From Hirudinaria manillensis (taxonomy: Eukaryota > Annelida > Clitellata > Hirudinida > Hirudinidae), in assembly GCA_034509925.1 (NCBI GenBank), contig CM067530.1, positions 248,001 through 312,000 on the forward strand: 64,000 nucleotides of DNA, in the 5' to 3' direction. A program made the position numbers and the translations under genes. Within the stretch, counting starts at the first letter, position 1. Each line of letters begins with the position of its first letter. Shown piece after piece: positions 35,501 to 47,353 of the stretch. The notes below the pieces were generated by a model. It did no database searches, had not been told where the DNA came from, and saw only the letters and a list, made by a program, of their open reading frames with translations.

Positions 35501-36925
35501 TCACCATCACCATTTTTCACCATTTTTCACCCTCACCATTTTTTCACCATTTTTCACCATCAACATTTTTTCACCATTTTTCACCCTCACCATTTTTTCA
35601 CAATTTTCCACCAATTTCTACCATCACCATTTTTTTCACCATTTTTCACCATCACCATTTTTTCACCATATTTTCACCATTTTTCACCATCACCATTTTT
35701 TCACCATTTTTCACCAATTTCTACCATCACCATTTTTTTCACCATTTTTCACCATCACCATTTTTTCACCATTTTTCACCAATTTCTACCATCACCATTT
35801 TTTTCACCATTTTTCACCATCACCATTTTTTCACCATATTTTCACCATTTTTCACCATCACCATATTTTCACCATTTTCACCATCACCATATTTTCACCA
35901 TTTTTTCACCATTTTCGAACATTTCTCACCATCACCATTTTTTCACCAATTTCCACGGGGTTAGGGTTAGTGTTACGGTTACGTTCAGTGTGAGGGTTAG
36001 GGTTAGGTTCAATATTAGTGTTAGTGTTAGGGTTAGGGTTAAAGTTAGGGTTAAGGTTAGGTTCAGTGTTAGGGTTAGTTCGAACATTTCTCACCATCAC
36101 CATTTTTTCACCAATTTCCACGGGGTTAGGGTTAGGGTTAGTTTCAATGTTAGTGTTAGTGTTAGGGTTAGGGTTAGGGTTAAAGTTAGGGTTAAGGTTA
36201 GGTTCAGTGTTAGGGTTAGTGTTAGGGTTAGGGTTAGGGTTTGGGTTAGGTTTAGCTTCATGGTTATGGTTAGTGTTAGGGTTAGGGTTAAAGTTAGGGT
36301 AATGGTTAGGTTTAGGTTTAGGGTTAGGGTTAGATTTAGATTTAGGGGTTTTAACCATCAGTAAATTTTCACCATTTTTCACCATCACCATTTTTTCACC
36401 ATTTTTCACCATCACCATTTTTTCACCAATTTCCACGGGGTTAGGGTTAGTGTTAGGGTTAGGGTTAAAGTTAGAGTTATGGTTAGGTTTAGGGTTAGGG
36501 TTAGATTTAGGGGTTTTAACCATCAGTAATTTTTCACCAATTTCCACCATCACCATTTTTTCACAATTTTTCACCATAACCATTTTTCACCATTTTTCAC
36601 CATCACCATTTTTTCACCATTTTTCACCCATTTCCATGGGGTTAGGGTTAGTGTTACGGTTACGTTAAGTGTTAGGGTTAGGGTTAGGTTCAGTGTTAGA
36701 GTTATTGTTAGGGTTAGGTTTAGTGTCAGGGTTAGGGTTATGCTTAGGTTTAGGGTTAGGGGTTTTAACCATCACTGAATTTTCACCATTTTTTCACCAT
36801 TTTTCACCAATTTCCACCATCACCATATTTTCACCATTTTTCACCATCACCATATTTTCACCATTTTTAACCATCACCATATTTACCATCACCATATTTT
36901 ACCATTTTTCACCATCACCATATGC
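32586..36925. repeat. Composite satellite: degenerate TTAGGG blocks alternating with CACCAT-rich blocks
   Basis: About 4.3 kb. G-rich blocks on the plus strand (for example 32586-32690, 32764-32993, 33190-33325, 33463-33767, 34197-34437, 35110-35350, 36125-36350) are TTAGGG interspersed with variants TTAGTG, TTAAAG, TTAGGTTCAGTG and TTACGG. Each G-rich block ends in ggggttttaaccatcagtaa. A second satellite follows, built from tttttcaccatttttcacca and atcaccat with occasional caatttccacc. It ends in cgaacatttctcaccatcac and then tttccacgggg, which re-enters the next TTAGGG block. The arrays lack stop codons over long runs, giving spurious reading frames of (NP)n, (RV)n or (TL)n on both strands. 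Confidence 0.95.
34144..36583. repeat. Higher-order repeat units within the satellite
   Basis: The block from about 34030 to 34940 recurs at about 34945-35850 with an offset of 913 bp and near identity: matching open frames end at 34144 and 35057. A third copy starts at an 849-bp offset (matching frame end at 35906) and carries an internal insertion of a second TTAGGG block (36075-36125 junction). Recent segmental duplication of whole composite units is the simplest reading. Confidence 0.85.
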
Positions 36926-37203
36926 CTCATATCGATTTGTATATAATTTCAAATAAAACAACTCCTACTGATTTTTATCTTGACATATTCGCAACTATTT
37001 AGTTTTTTTAATAACTTTGCCATCATTATTGTTAAACAAGTATCACAACATAATCATTAATAAAAATGATTCGTTACATTGAAAATTCATATTCTATGTT
37101 TTGTTTACATATTTTTTAGACTCGATGTTTGCAAATTTTGTCTGTACCTGTATCCCATTCATGTTTACATTCGTGGGGTTTTAAGGTGATAAGATATTTG
37201 AGG
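36926..37203. other. STAMBP upstream region
   Basis: Short AT-rich spacer between the end of the satellite and the AMSH start codon. The promoter must lie here or inside the satellite. Confidence 0.5.
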
Positions 37204-39048
37204 ATGTCTGACAAATCTTTAATTGAACCCAAAGAAAGAGTTCGTCAGTTATCAAATCAGGCTGCTAGTCTGGCCGAAATTGATTTTAGGATACCTCTCA
37301 CCAGGTATTACAGAGCATCTAAAGAAGTCATAAGAATAGCTCATTATTATGAGAGAGAAAATTGTCTAGAGAATGCATTTGTTTTGTATTCCAAGTATAT
37401 CACGTAAGTATTCAAATGCAATGTTAAATAGACCTTCATTGTTCATTTATTTTAATGAATGCAACAGCCTGTTTGTTGAAAAATTTCCTAATCATCCTCA
37501 CTACAAGAAAGAGGATGGTGCAGTCAAACATGCTAACCTGAGGGTTATTTAATTTGGTATTGTCATTTAACAATTGTTAACTTTTGGATTAACTATTTCT
37601 TTAACATGCAGAGTCTCAGTGAAGTGTTTAGTAAAGCTGAATCTGTAAAGCAACAACTGTTAAAGATTTATTCAGTTGAATTTGAAGAAGCTAAAAAAGC
37701 TGAAGTAATGGGTTTAGTTTTTAATAAGTCAAGATCTTTTATGATTTTTAGGTTTTTTAATTGATGGTTTTAAGGCAAAGTTGTTAGAAGAAAAAGACAA
37801 GAAATATCAAGAAGATTCAAATATTACGAATACAGAAAATGAGGATTTGAAAGAACTTGAAGAAAGATTTAAATTGTTGAAGGAAAAACAGAATTTTATC
37901 GATTCTTCTTCTAACCAAATTCAAGTCGAAAGTTTGGAGATGAGATTTGAAGATGTTCAAAGCCATGATTTACCACCTGCCACAACTCCGCCCCCTGAAT
38001 ATGCTTCTGCAGTTTGTGATTCGATATATCCTCCTACAAATTACAATGTTGACGGTTTATCTTCTCAAGTTCAGATTAAGTAAATATTACCCTTTTAAAA
38101 TGTTTTATTATTATTTGAATGATTACTTTTTTTATAATTTATTTTTATATTTTATTTAAAAAATATTTTGTCTATTGTAGAAATTTACCAACATTTGACC
38201 GAAGCTTAAAGCCTTCGTTAGGAATTGCCGGTTTAAAAGTCGTTTGCATTCCAAGTAACTTGGCTCAGGAATTTTTGGATAGAGTTCAACTAAACACCCA
38301 GAAAAATATCGAAACTTGTGGCATCCTTTGTGGACGACTGGTGAGTTTTGGCAACAAAACAAATTCGTCAATAAAATCTGCATCTTCTTCCAGCAACAAA
38401 ACAGGTGGCACATCACTCACATGCTCATTCCAAATCAGTTTGGAAAATCCGACTCTTGCGACATAGAAAATGATGAGGAAGTCGTTGACTTCCAAGACGT
38501 GCACGACCTCATCACGCTCGGCTGGATTCACGTACGTTGCACATGATTCAAAGGCATTAATGCCAAACAGTGCAATCCTAGAATCTTTCAGACCCACCCG
38601 TCGCAGACGGCATTCCTCTCCAGCGTCGACCAACATACTCATTGGCCGTACCAGAAGCTTCTTCCTGAAGCCATTAGTATTGTATGCGCTCCAAAGTTTA
38701 AGGAGTAGGCAGAAGTTTAGGATTATTTTTGAGACAGAAGCTAATTTTGTCTAACTTTGTCATTTTTTAGGACTGGCTATTTTCACTTGACACCAGATTT
38801 TGGAATGAATTTTGTTCAGAGATGTAATGGGCAGGGATTCCATGAGCATCCTCTGAAGCCTGCCATCTTTCAGGTGAATTTTTGAACAAATTCTAAGAAT
38901 CTGATTGATAATAGTATCGATTATCCTAACAATATTTTGATGTGAATAAATGATGCTGTAGACTGCACCTCATATTCGGTTAGAGCCATTTCCAAAAGTA
39001 ATTGTGGAGGATTTGAGGAGAAACAAGATGTCAGGCCATAAAATGTAA
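37204..39048 (+). CDS. STAMBP: AMSH, K63-specific endosomal deubiquitinase (STAM-binding protein)
   Basis: JAMM metalloprotease that trims Lys63-linked ubiquitin from cargo at ESCRT-0 endosomes. Nine exons: 37204-37403, 37468-37543, 37612-37704, 37775-38079, 38181-38340, 38394-38531, 38592-38704, 38771-38873, 38962-39048. In phase, 424 residues, equal to human. N-terminal MIT/USP8-dimerisation helix bundle ([25 protein letters not shown]), a coiled coil, then the STAM SH3-binding motif [11 protein letters not shown]. The catalytic JAMM domain carries [28 protein letters not shown] (zinc His, His, Asp) and [15 protein letters not shown]. The insertion with a Cys/His site ([11 protein letters not shown]) marks AMSH rather than other JAMM proteins. 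AATAAA near 39108. Start: ATG after an in-frame leader; it matches human Met-Ser-Asp. Confidence 0.96.
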
Positions 39049-39899
39049 TAAAAAGATGGCCTCCTTCTAAAACAGAGTAATTTTTGTTCAAAATTTAATT
39101 CTGATAAATAAACTTTTTCCCTTATGTGGAGATTTATGTTCATATCCTTTTAAATGCCTAAAGTGGCATAATCAGAATTTAACATTATCAAATTGGTTTG
39201 CATACATTAAATGTTGTGCTTTCAGACAATCAAGTTTTTCAAGAGGTATCACGATTTGAATTGATTTTTCTTTATGCTGATTGTTAAACTGATGCAATCA
39301 AGTCAAAGATTGTTGACATTGGAAGAGTGATGTCTTGGCACTACTATTGTTTGGCAATTTTTGTGCCGATAATTCTTTCCATTAGTACCTTGGTATCATA
39401 AATGGTGATGATTTTATTGGTATACCAATACATTTATTTCTTTTGGTAATTCACACCAGGGAGTCGACAATAATCTCTCAACTTCTTAGTAGCTTTGTTA
39501 ATATTCTGAAAACCAATTGAAAGCCGAACATGATTTTAGTAAATTTAAGTAATTTGATTAATGCTGAAAATTCGCTGAAAAAATCTTTTTTAAAATTTAA
39601 ATGTAACCACAGGAAATACTGCGCAAGATTTTGATGTTTTGGGGGTATGCTAAACTGATGATACGGATAGATTTATTTAATAAGAGTGGTGAATAGAACA
39701 ATTTTGCTGGTTGGAAGATTCGGCAAAACTCACTGGCGAAATCAAATATTCGAGAGCTTGTTCTGGTATGGAGGCGTGATGTAGGTTATCGAGCAGTTTA
39801 AGGAAATGCGAAAGTTGTTTACATAGTTAATTTCGTAAATTATATCTAAAATAAAATTAACATCTTTTCTCATCAAAGGCTAGAATTGCCTCGGACTTC
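39049..39899. other. Intergenic, no feature recognised
   Basis: AT-rich DNA between STAMBP and the small minus-strand gene. No gene or repeat seen. Confidence 0.5.
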
Positions 39900-40363
39900 T
39901 CAATTTCTTCCTGAGCGGAGTTGCGACGTGACATAGCGGACTTTGCTGTCACTAGAATTGTTGAGCGACCATTGCGTTCTGATTTTGTTCTCGAATTCTT
40001 CAAGCTGAGAGTCAGCTTCGCTCCTACTATACAAGACTATTAACGATAACGAAGATGGCAACATCAAACCATTTCCTTGTATGCCGATTTATTTTTTTTT
40101 CTCCTATCTTCTACCGACTACATATTTCGTAGGCGGCTAGTGGTAACAGAACGAACAGACTTTGAATCTGGCCTGCAGCGTCGATTCGATTTCAGTCTGT
40201 CGGTCATCCTTCCGATCTCTGACTTCCTCCTGGTTCTTATTTCGGAGGAACTCGTCGAAAACTCTTCCCAAGCTCTTTGTTGGAGCTTATCAAGGGCTCT
40301 TTGGACAATGTAGTGCCTGTTTAGAACGGTGGTGGTGTCCATGAACGCTTTTGCAGAAGGCAT
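39900..40363 (-). CDS. Small basic helical protein, unrecognised
   Basis: Two exons, 40363-40122 and 40023-39900, separated by a 98-bp intron (gtagtc...agtag, phase 2), giving 121 residues. Begins MPSAKAFMDTTTVLNRHYIV, continues RALDKLQQRAWEEF, SSEIRTRRKSEIGRMTDRL, a basic Ser/Arg patch, and in exon 2 EADSQLEEFENKIRTQW. The region is GC-rich against AT-rich flanks and amphipathic helices are evident, both favouring real coding. Exon 2 is also partly open in another frame (MSRRNSAQEEIEKSE), so its 3' end is uncertain. No family recognised; a cytoskeletal or ciliary coiled-coil protein would fit, but that is a guess. Confidence 0.45.
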
Positions 40364-42042
40364 GAACAATATAAGGCAGTAAGTATAATTGGAACGGTCT
40401 GACTGGCCTAGTAAAGCTTGTTAAAATTTCATGTAAAACTAATTTTGGATTTTGTTTTGATATTTATTTTCATTATTTTCGTCTTAGCACGGGGAGGAGT
40501 GAAAATACTAAACGAACTAAACATGATATATAAAAAATAAACGTGGGAGAGTATGATGGTAGCTTGCTGAGATTCCAGTAAGAAATTTTAAACAGAGATG
40601 AAGATATTTTCCAGCTATAGATCATTTTCCATCCATACCTTGAAGGTCACAAAATTAATTGCTCTTCCAGGACTATTTTGGTGTGGCCTGCTGGCAATGT
40701 TGACCTATATCCGCTTGAAAATGCATGGAGATGCGACAAAAATGTCTTAATCTTAGGCAATATGATGGATTTAAGGAACTGATAAGGTGTGGAAAGAGTT
40801 GGACAAGCAGAGACTGAAACCATTATTGAAATCAATGAAAAATTGACTAGAAAGTAATAAGAATGTTAAAACATATGGCTAAGTTTGCTTAGTTAGTAAT
40901 TTAAAAGACTTATCCAGAATATCAAAATTTTTCCTATCATATGTGACAGTCTCCAATTTTTGTTTTTTTGCGTGTTTTATGTTTTGCTCAAATTATAAAG
41001 AGCTGACATGTAATCTACGAAATTTATATCTCCTTGTACAAATATCCACAACTATGAATTTCTGATAAGAAAAAAACGTGATAATTATGTAAATATGATA
41101 TCATAACAAAATTATGGGTATAGCCATGAGGGTTTTAACTTTACAGCAGTATAATCCTAATGAGCCAGAAGCTGATTTTGATGCCGTGTGTGTTCAGTTC
41201 TAATTTACTCTAAAACAACAGGCGCATCATGTAAACGCTACATCTTAATCTGAAGAAGATTTTGGCAAGTGGCCAAGGATTATTTTTTTTCAAATTGTCA
41301 GGTCGATATCCTACTTCAACATTCATTGCCAAAACAGCAGTTACACAATTCGCCCTCTGATTCAAATATGAATCAAATGCCTATAGAGCCCTGGCATTTT
41401 ACGTATCATTAAAGCAGTCTATTAAAACAAAAGAAGTCTTTCAATCAATTAAAAAGGGTTATGACATAAAATTAAAATTACTAGTATCTGAGCAATTAAG
41501 TAATATAAAAACTTAACAAAAATCATTAAATTATACTTTACTTTTCAAAGATGTAATTAGTAAACAATTTTATTCCTATTACAGCGTCAATGTTTGGCGA
41601 TTAAAAGGGAGAAAAAAATAGATCCATTTTAGAATTTTATTCTTGGATGAGCGGAGTGAAGCATATTAATAAACTTTTAGGCATTTGCTGTGGAGGAATT
41701 GAAGTGTATTTTTGTTTTTAATTCTTAAAGTTACAAAGGAGCATCAGCTGGTCGAAGAACTTAGCTGTATCCTAGGCGAGTCCAGTTAGATGGAATGTTT
41801 AAATATCCTCGCATTTTACGCTGAGGATCTGTATCTAGAGTCTCTGATATTTTATTTTTGATTTTTTTGTATTAGTGAAGCGGTTCGACAAAATAGAGAT
41901 CCTTGAGACTAATTATTTCTCAAATACAAACATAAAGATTCATCTTGCAAGCCTGGCCTCTTCATCAGAGAGCGAAGACGGTGGCTGCACTCTACCGCCA
42001 CATAAAAAGCCGCGGTTGAGTCCTCCCGATCTACCAGACAAC
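40364..42042. other. Intergenic; mariner relic; possible WDR26 leader
   Basis: Contains a decayed Tc1/mariner fragment (listed separately). From 41875 the plus strand is open in the WDR26 frame without an ATG (HLASLASSSESEDGG, then PHKKPRLSPPDLPD), so coding of WDR26 may start in an unseen exon here. The rest shows nothing recognisable. Confidence 0.45.
40681..40849 (+). pseudogene. Tc1/mariner transposase relic, C-terminal part
   Basis: The plus strand reads VWPAGNVDLYPLENAWRCDK, closely matching the DWPAQSPDLNPIENLW block that holds the last catalytic acidic residue of Tc1-like transposases. About 60 bp on, after two stops and a frame change, it reads WKELDKQRLKPLLKSMKN, the expected downstream helix (W..L....L..LV.SMP.R). 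Stops and frameshifts show it is dead. The catalytic core upstream and the inverted repeats were not found. Confidence 0.6.
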
Positions 42043-45000
42043 ATGGCAATGCATGCCAATGCCACTTCTCCAGAAGGGCTACGTAAACGTCGATCACCCG
42101 CCACAACTATGAAAATTTGTCAGTTTAGCAATACATTCTCATTGTCACCTCCATATAGCATCACAAACTCAGAAACTAGAGAGAGCTTGTGTAAGAATTT
42201 TGCAAGTGGAGTTTCTTGCCCAAAGTTGATGTCAAAATGTGATAAAGACATAGTACGAATAATTGGTCAACATCTCCAAGGCCTTGGATTTAAGTAAATT
42301 TGGATTTTACTAAGGTGCATTCTCATGTGAATATCGTTTTAATCGACTAATTACATTCAGCCGAACAGTAGAACAATTGATTTTGGAATCTGGATGTGCA
42401 TTCGAACATCCCCTTGTTGCCAAGTTTCGACAGTTTGTGGTCGAAGGATCTTGGGAACAGGTTTGCTTAGGCTACCATTACTTTGAACTTTAATTATTTT
42501 ATGCATACAACTGTTCTTACAGGCAAAAGACATTTTGGTGGAACTTGAGCCTCTCATGACAGACTCTAAAGGACTATTGGTTTGTTCTCAGAGAGTAATT
42601 CTCCAAATACTAACGAATTCATTAAAAATTGAACACATGTTAACAGATGATGAGATTTTATCTGATGGAACAGAAATACTTGGAACTACTTGAAAGTGGT
42701 TTCTTTATTCAGGCCTTAGAATGTTTGAGAAATGACATAACTCCTCTCAAATTCAACACTGATAGAGTCCATGAACTCAGCTTGTAAGTTATAATTGGTT
42801 ATTCCTTGAAAATGACTTAAAAAAGGAATTTTAATTTTTAATTTCACCATTAAATTTAAGTTTTGTGGTTTGCCAAACTCCTGAGGAATTGTATTGCATG
42901 TCAAATTGGAAGGGAAGATCCTCAAGGAATAAGCTTGTTGATGTTCTCCAAAGTGAGTTCGTTTGCTGCCTTCGGAACGTCGGCTTCTTTTTTATAGATT
43001 TATTAACTCATTATTTGAAATTACTTTCAAAGAATTTTTGCCATCAACTGTGATGCTGCCTAATCAAAGATTGCTTACCCTTTTGGATCAAGCAGTTGAG
43101 AGACAGGTGCAACAATGCTTCTTCCACAACACGAAAAGTGTTGAGTTTGGCCTAGAAAATATCTCACTTCTCAATGATCATGTTTGTCCAAAGTGAGATT
43201 GACTGAATTGTTTTCATAGTAAATCAAAATAAGTAAATTTTTGGTTGGACAAAATGATGAACATAATGGTGATAAATAATTTTAATAAATAAGTCGTCCA
43301 TTACAATACAGTTATCATTCTTTGTTTTAGGGACTCTTTTCCTTGTGCAACCATTCAGCTGCTGACAGACCACGTCGATGAAGTTTGGTTCTGCCGTTTC
43401 TCTCCCGACGGAACGATGTTGGCAACTGGATGCAAGGATGGCACTCTCATAATATGGAGTGTTGATTTGGTTTGTAGAACTTTATTTTATTATCTTTTGT
43501 CTTTGTCACAACTGAATCACATTTTGTGGCTTGGAATCGTGATTAATACTACTTGAAAAAGATAATCTTAATGATTTAATTTTTATGGCCATATTTTAAA
43601 AATAGGACCCGATGCCATATTTTGTCCAAAACATTCATTTCATTACTCCTTAATATAAATATATACATCTTAAATGCCAGCCTGAAACATCTCCTATGAA
43701 TATAAACCTCTAAGGACTGTAAGATGGTATAGCACCTAAGTTTATCTCAATGTTCCCTTTGAAATTTTAGATTTGATTTTTATCTGAGTACATTGAACTT
43801 GATTCTGATTCAATTTTGCAAAGTTTATGATCATTTACTTGACCAAGAGCTCTCAATGTTAATTATGTAATTGTTTAATGTTTAATATTAATTTAATAAT
43901 AATAATAATAATATTTAAAATTGATTGATTTTTGTGAAGCTTATTTAATTACAATTCTCAGTTTATTATCTTCATGAGTTGATCACATATTTTCCATTAT
44001 CTGCTCCATTTTCAAATGTTTGAACAAAACAATGAACGAGTATTATGTTGTTACATTACAATTATTGTTCGTTCTACTCTATCAGCAAATAGAGAGATGT
44101 TCTTAAAGATTCTTTACTTAGTTTTATGACTACTTTTAATAACATTTCCCTAAAAATTCAATCAGACTTTAAGTCATAGAGCAGAAAAACCATTTCCAAA
44201 CATCAAGATTCTAAAAGAACAGCCTCATGAGAGTGGAGTTGATTATCTCATTGAAAGAAAATCTTAATTAATTAGAATTTGTCATGATGTGAGATGTGAG
44301 AGATACTTTGCTTTGTATTCCAACCTATTTTGAGGAATTCTACTTTGTAAGACCATCAAACCTGGCAAATTAAGAAAAGAAATGGCATTGCAATTTCTAA
44401 AATAACTTTTCAGGTCTCCTAATGTCATGCCAATAACATTTGCAACTCTTGTCGAATTAAATTTTCTTCAGAAAAGACCTTAAAGTTCACCATCAAATTA
44501 TCAAATTAAATCAAGTGATTTTACAAATATCTCTCAAGAAACAGGAAAATCCAATTCCTACTGGATGCATTGCAGACTGACTGCAATCAAAATTTATTCT
44601 TTTAGTTTTGAAATGGAGTTTTGTCCAGGAACCTTTTTGTTCCCTTCAAAGTTTTACACTAAAGACTTTTGTTTTTATTATGATATCATTTTTCAGCACT
44701 TCCTGATGTGAAATCTGGTAATTTCTCTGAAATATTTAGCTCTTGAAATCTTTAAGATTGACTTCTGTGTAACTTAACATTTAATGTACCTATGGTGTCA
44801 CTAAGACATTTTAAAGAATCATTTATAATGACATTAAATTAGTTTTACCTCACTCTAATCCACCTCTCTTTATTATGATGGTTGTAATTTATGATCGTGT
44901 AATGAATTATCATGTATTGCACACCATCATCCTTTTATGGGCCTCAAGCATCAAAAACTTTCCATAGCATTTCATTTAAATTCTGCTTCACAAACCTAAA

Positions 45001-47353
45001 CAAATAGGTTTAAGTCAGCTTAAGTGTGCAAATATCTGAAACTTTAAACAAATCGTTTTAGTTTTTTTAGCTAATTGAATAAAATATAAGATTCTCACCA
45101 TCACAACCTATAGGATGCCCTAATATGTTTTTTATGTGAGATTGAAATGTGTTAGTAAACATGGCTTGGCATGGAAGTTATTAATTTCAAGCAAACAAAA
45201 GAGCTGAAGAACAAGTTGAGTCTCAATCAAGGTCCACTGTTTGGGGTTTCTCATCTCTCGTGGAGTCCGAACAGCAGATACCTCATTGGCTGTGGTAGTG
45301 ATGATTCGTCTGACCTGATCATTTGGGACATTCAAGTAGGAGTTTGTAGTTGTATGTTTACTAAATAGATTCTCAATTACCTTTCTGTTATTAATTAGAC
45401 TGGTCAAACATTTGCGAAAGTCAACCATTCTGCCGAAGACAGTTTGACTTGCGCGGCTTGGTTCAAGAACGGTGAAAACTTTGTAACTGCTGGGCCAAAG
45501 GGACAATTTTATTTATGTGTGAGTTAAACTTAATATTAAGTCAAACAATATCGATAATGAAATATCACTGACAATAATTCTCACCTCTTACTTCAAGTAA
45601 TAAGTACACAGATAACAGCAAGCATAATAAATGCAGATCGATTGCATCAATTCACATTAATGCTTTCTTTGATTGTCAGGACATTAAGGGTCGACTTCTT
45701 AAGCTATGGGGAGGAGTCAGAACTCAGTGCTTGGTCACACTTTCAGACAATGACACTGTCCTCCTTGCTGACAACCATAACAGGATTAGATCCTACAGTT
45801 TCACTGAGAAGAAAGACACTCTTATGTTATTAACTTTAATTCTACAATATTTATTTATTTCATTTAGTAATCAGTTGTAAGATAGACATAGAAACAAGTC
45901 AATGGTATTTGTTTATTCAATTTCTTATTAATAAAAACTGTTTCATTGTTGCAGAGATATATGCATAATCTATAATGTATAATAATAAGTATAAACAATG
46001 TTTATAATATCAATGCAAACAAATAATTCAATTTAGATCTTATATCCATCAACCGTTTTGATGCTCAATGTTTTAATTTGACTTATAAAGTTAATGAATC
46101 ATTAACATCTTTGATTTTACATCCCAGTAATGTTTAGTACACATGCACATTGGTATCGTTCTTATAGCTTACAGGAGGACACTGCCATCATGTCTTTTAC
46201 TTTGGATGAAACTGAGAAGCTGGCTTTACTTAATGTTGCAGAACAGGTCTGAAATCTAAAATGCTTGATTAACATTTTGTTTGAAATGAGTTCAATTATT
46301 CAACTAGTTTAATTATTTTGATGCCAGAAAAGGACTGGATAATCAACTTTTTAAAAAGAGTTTTTCTTTTGGATTTGACTAAAATGTTTGAAAATCCTTT
46401 ATAAAATAACAAAATAAAGTATTTGGTCCTTTTTAAATGATAGATCAACCTTTACCTTCAATTCATAAATTAAAGCACATTACAATGTGGTTGTAAAATT
46501 ATGTTGATAACATCATCTGAGATTTTTTCATAAGAACGACCAGCTTGACATAATTCAGAATTTTCATTTTCAATTGGGTTTTTCGAAACAGGGTCTTCAT
46601 TTATGGGATTTGCAAGACAAATGCATTCTACACAAGTATAGAGGAATTAGCCAAGGTTTCTTTACAATTCATTCATGCTTTGGAGGAGTCAACCAAGACT
46701 TTATAGCAAGTGGAAGTGAAGGTTTTGTTTATTATTTTCTATTCAAAAGAATCTACAATGTCTTTATGGACTGAATCAGTGCTGAAATATTTACTATCAT
46801 TCACTTATCATACTATCAATGTGTCTCTGACATAGAAGTATAGAATCATTTATATATCCTCATTCTAAAGAGATGTGCTAGCATGTGATGCTAATGAAAA
46901 CATGCTGCATTGAAGTAGAAAGTGACTCAATAAGTTAGATTTGAACTAAATTTAGATTTGTTTTTGAGGATCTCCTTTTAACATATCCTGTTGCTACTGT
47001 AATACTTCCAGTCGACTTGTTTATAAACATAATTCATATATCATTTATATAAACATAATTCATGTTTAACACAACATGTAATTGATGCATAGTCTTAAAA
47101 CATTTAAGACTCAAATCTAACATTTTTCTTATAACGTATCAATTGTATCAGTCTTTGATTGCAAAATACCTCAATATTTGCAGATCACAAGGTATATATT
47201 TACCACAAAAACAGAGAAACTCCACTTGTGACATTGGAGGGACACACCGGTACTGTCAATTGTGTTCACTGGAACCCCGTCATACCTTCCATGCTGGCCA
47301 GTGTCTCGGACGACTCTACCATCAGAATCTGGGGTCCAAATTCTAAAAGTTAG
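42043..47353 (+). CDS. WDR26: WDR26, LisH-CTLH-WD40 subunit of the CTLH/GID ubiquitin ligase
   Basis: Scaffold and substrate-recruiting subunit (yeast Gid7) of the CTLH E3 complex. Thirteen exons: 42043-42293, 42361-42460, 42523-42579, 42647-42783, 42861-42952, 43033-43192, 43331-43458, 45178-45335, 45399-45518, 45680-45825, 46168-46246, 46592-46721, 47184-47353. In phase, 575 residues. LisH ([20 protein letters not shown]), CTLH ([16 protein letters not shown]), [12 protein letters not shown], then WD repeats ending in [11 protein letters not shown]. Two uncertainties. First, the reading frame is open above 42043, so the true start may be in an earlier exon. Second, around the 1.7-kb intron, exon 7 may run on to 43469 (SVDL) and join through an unseen small exon. 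Tail to tail with EEF1G. Confidence 0.92.

Noticed and set aside
32586..36925. CRISPR-like or coding tandem-repeat interpretation of the array
   Set aside because: There are no unique spacers of constant length and no leader. The genome is eukaryotic, and the repeats are simple degenerate satellites.
32556..36956. Many long open frames in the satellite (up to 225 codons of NPNP-, RVRV-, LTLT- or FFTI-type repeats on both strands)
   Set aside because: They follow from stop-free tandem repeats; several frames are open at once, and all are periodic translations of TTAGGG or CACCAT units.
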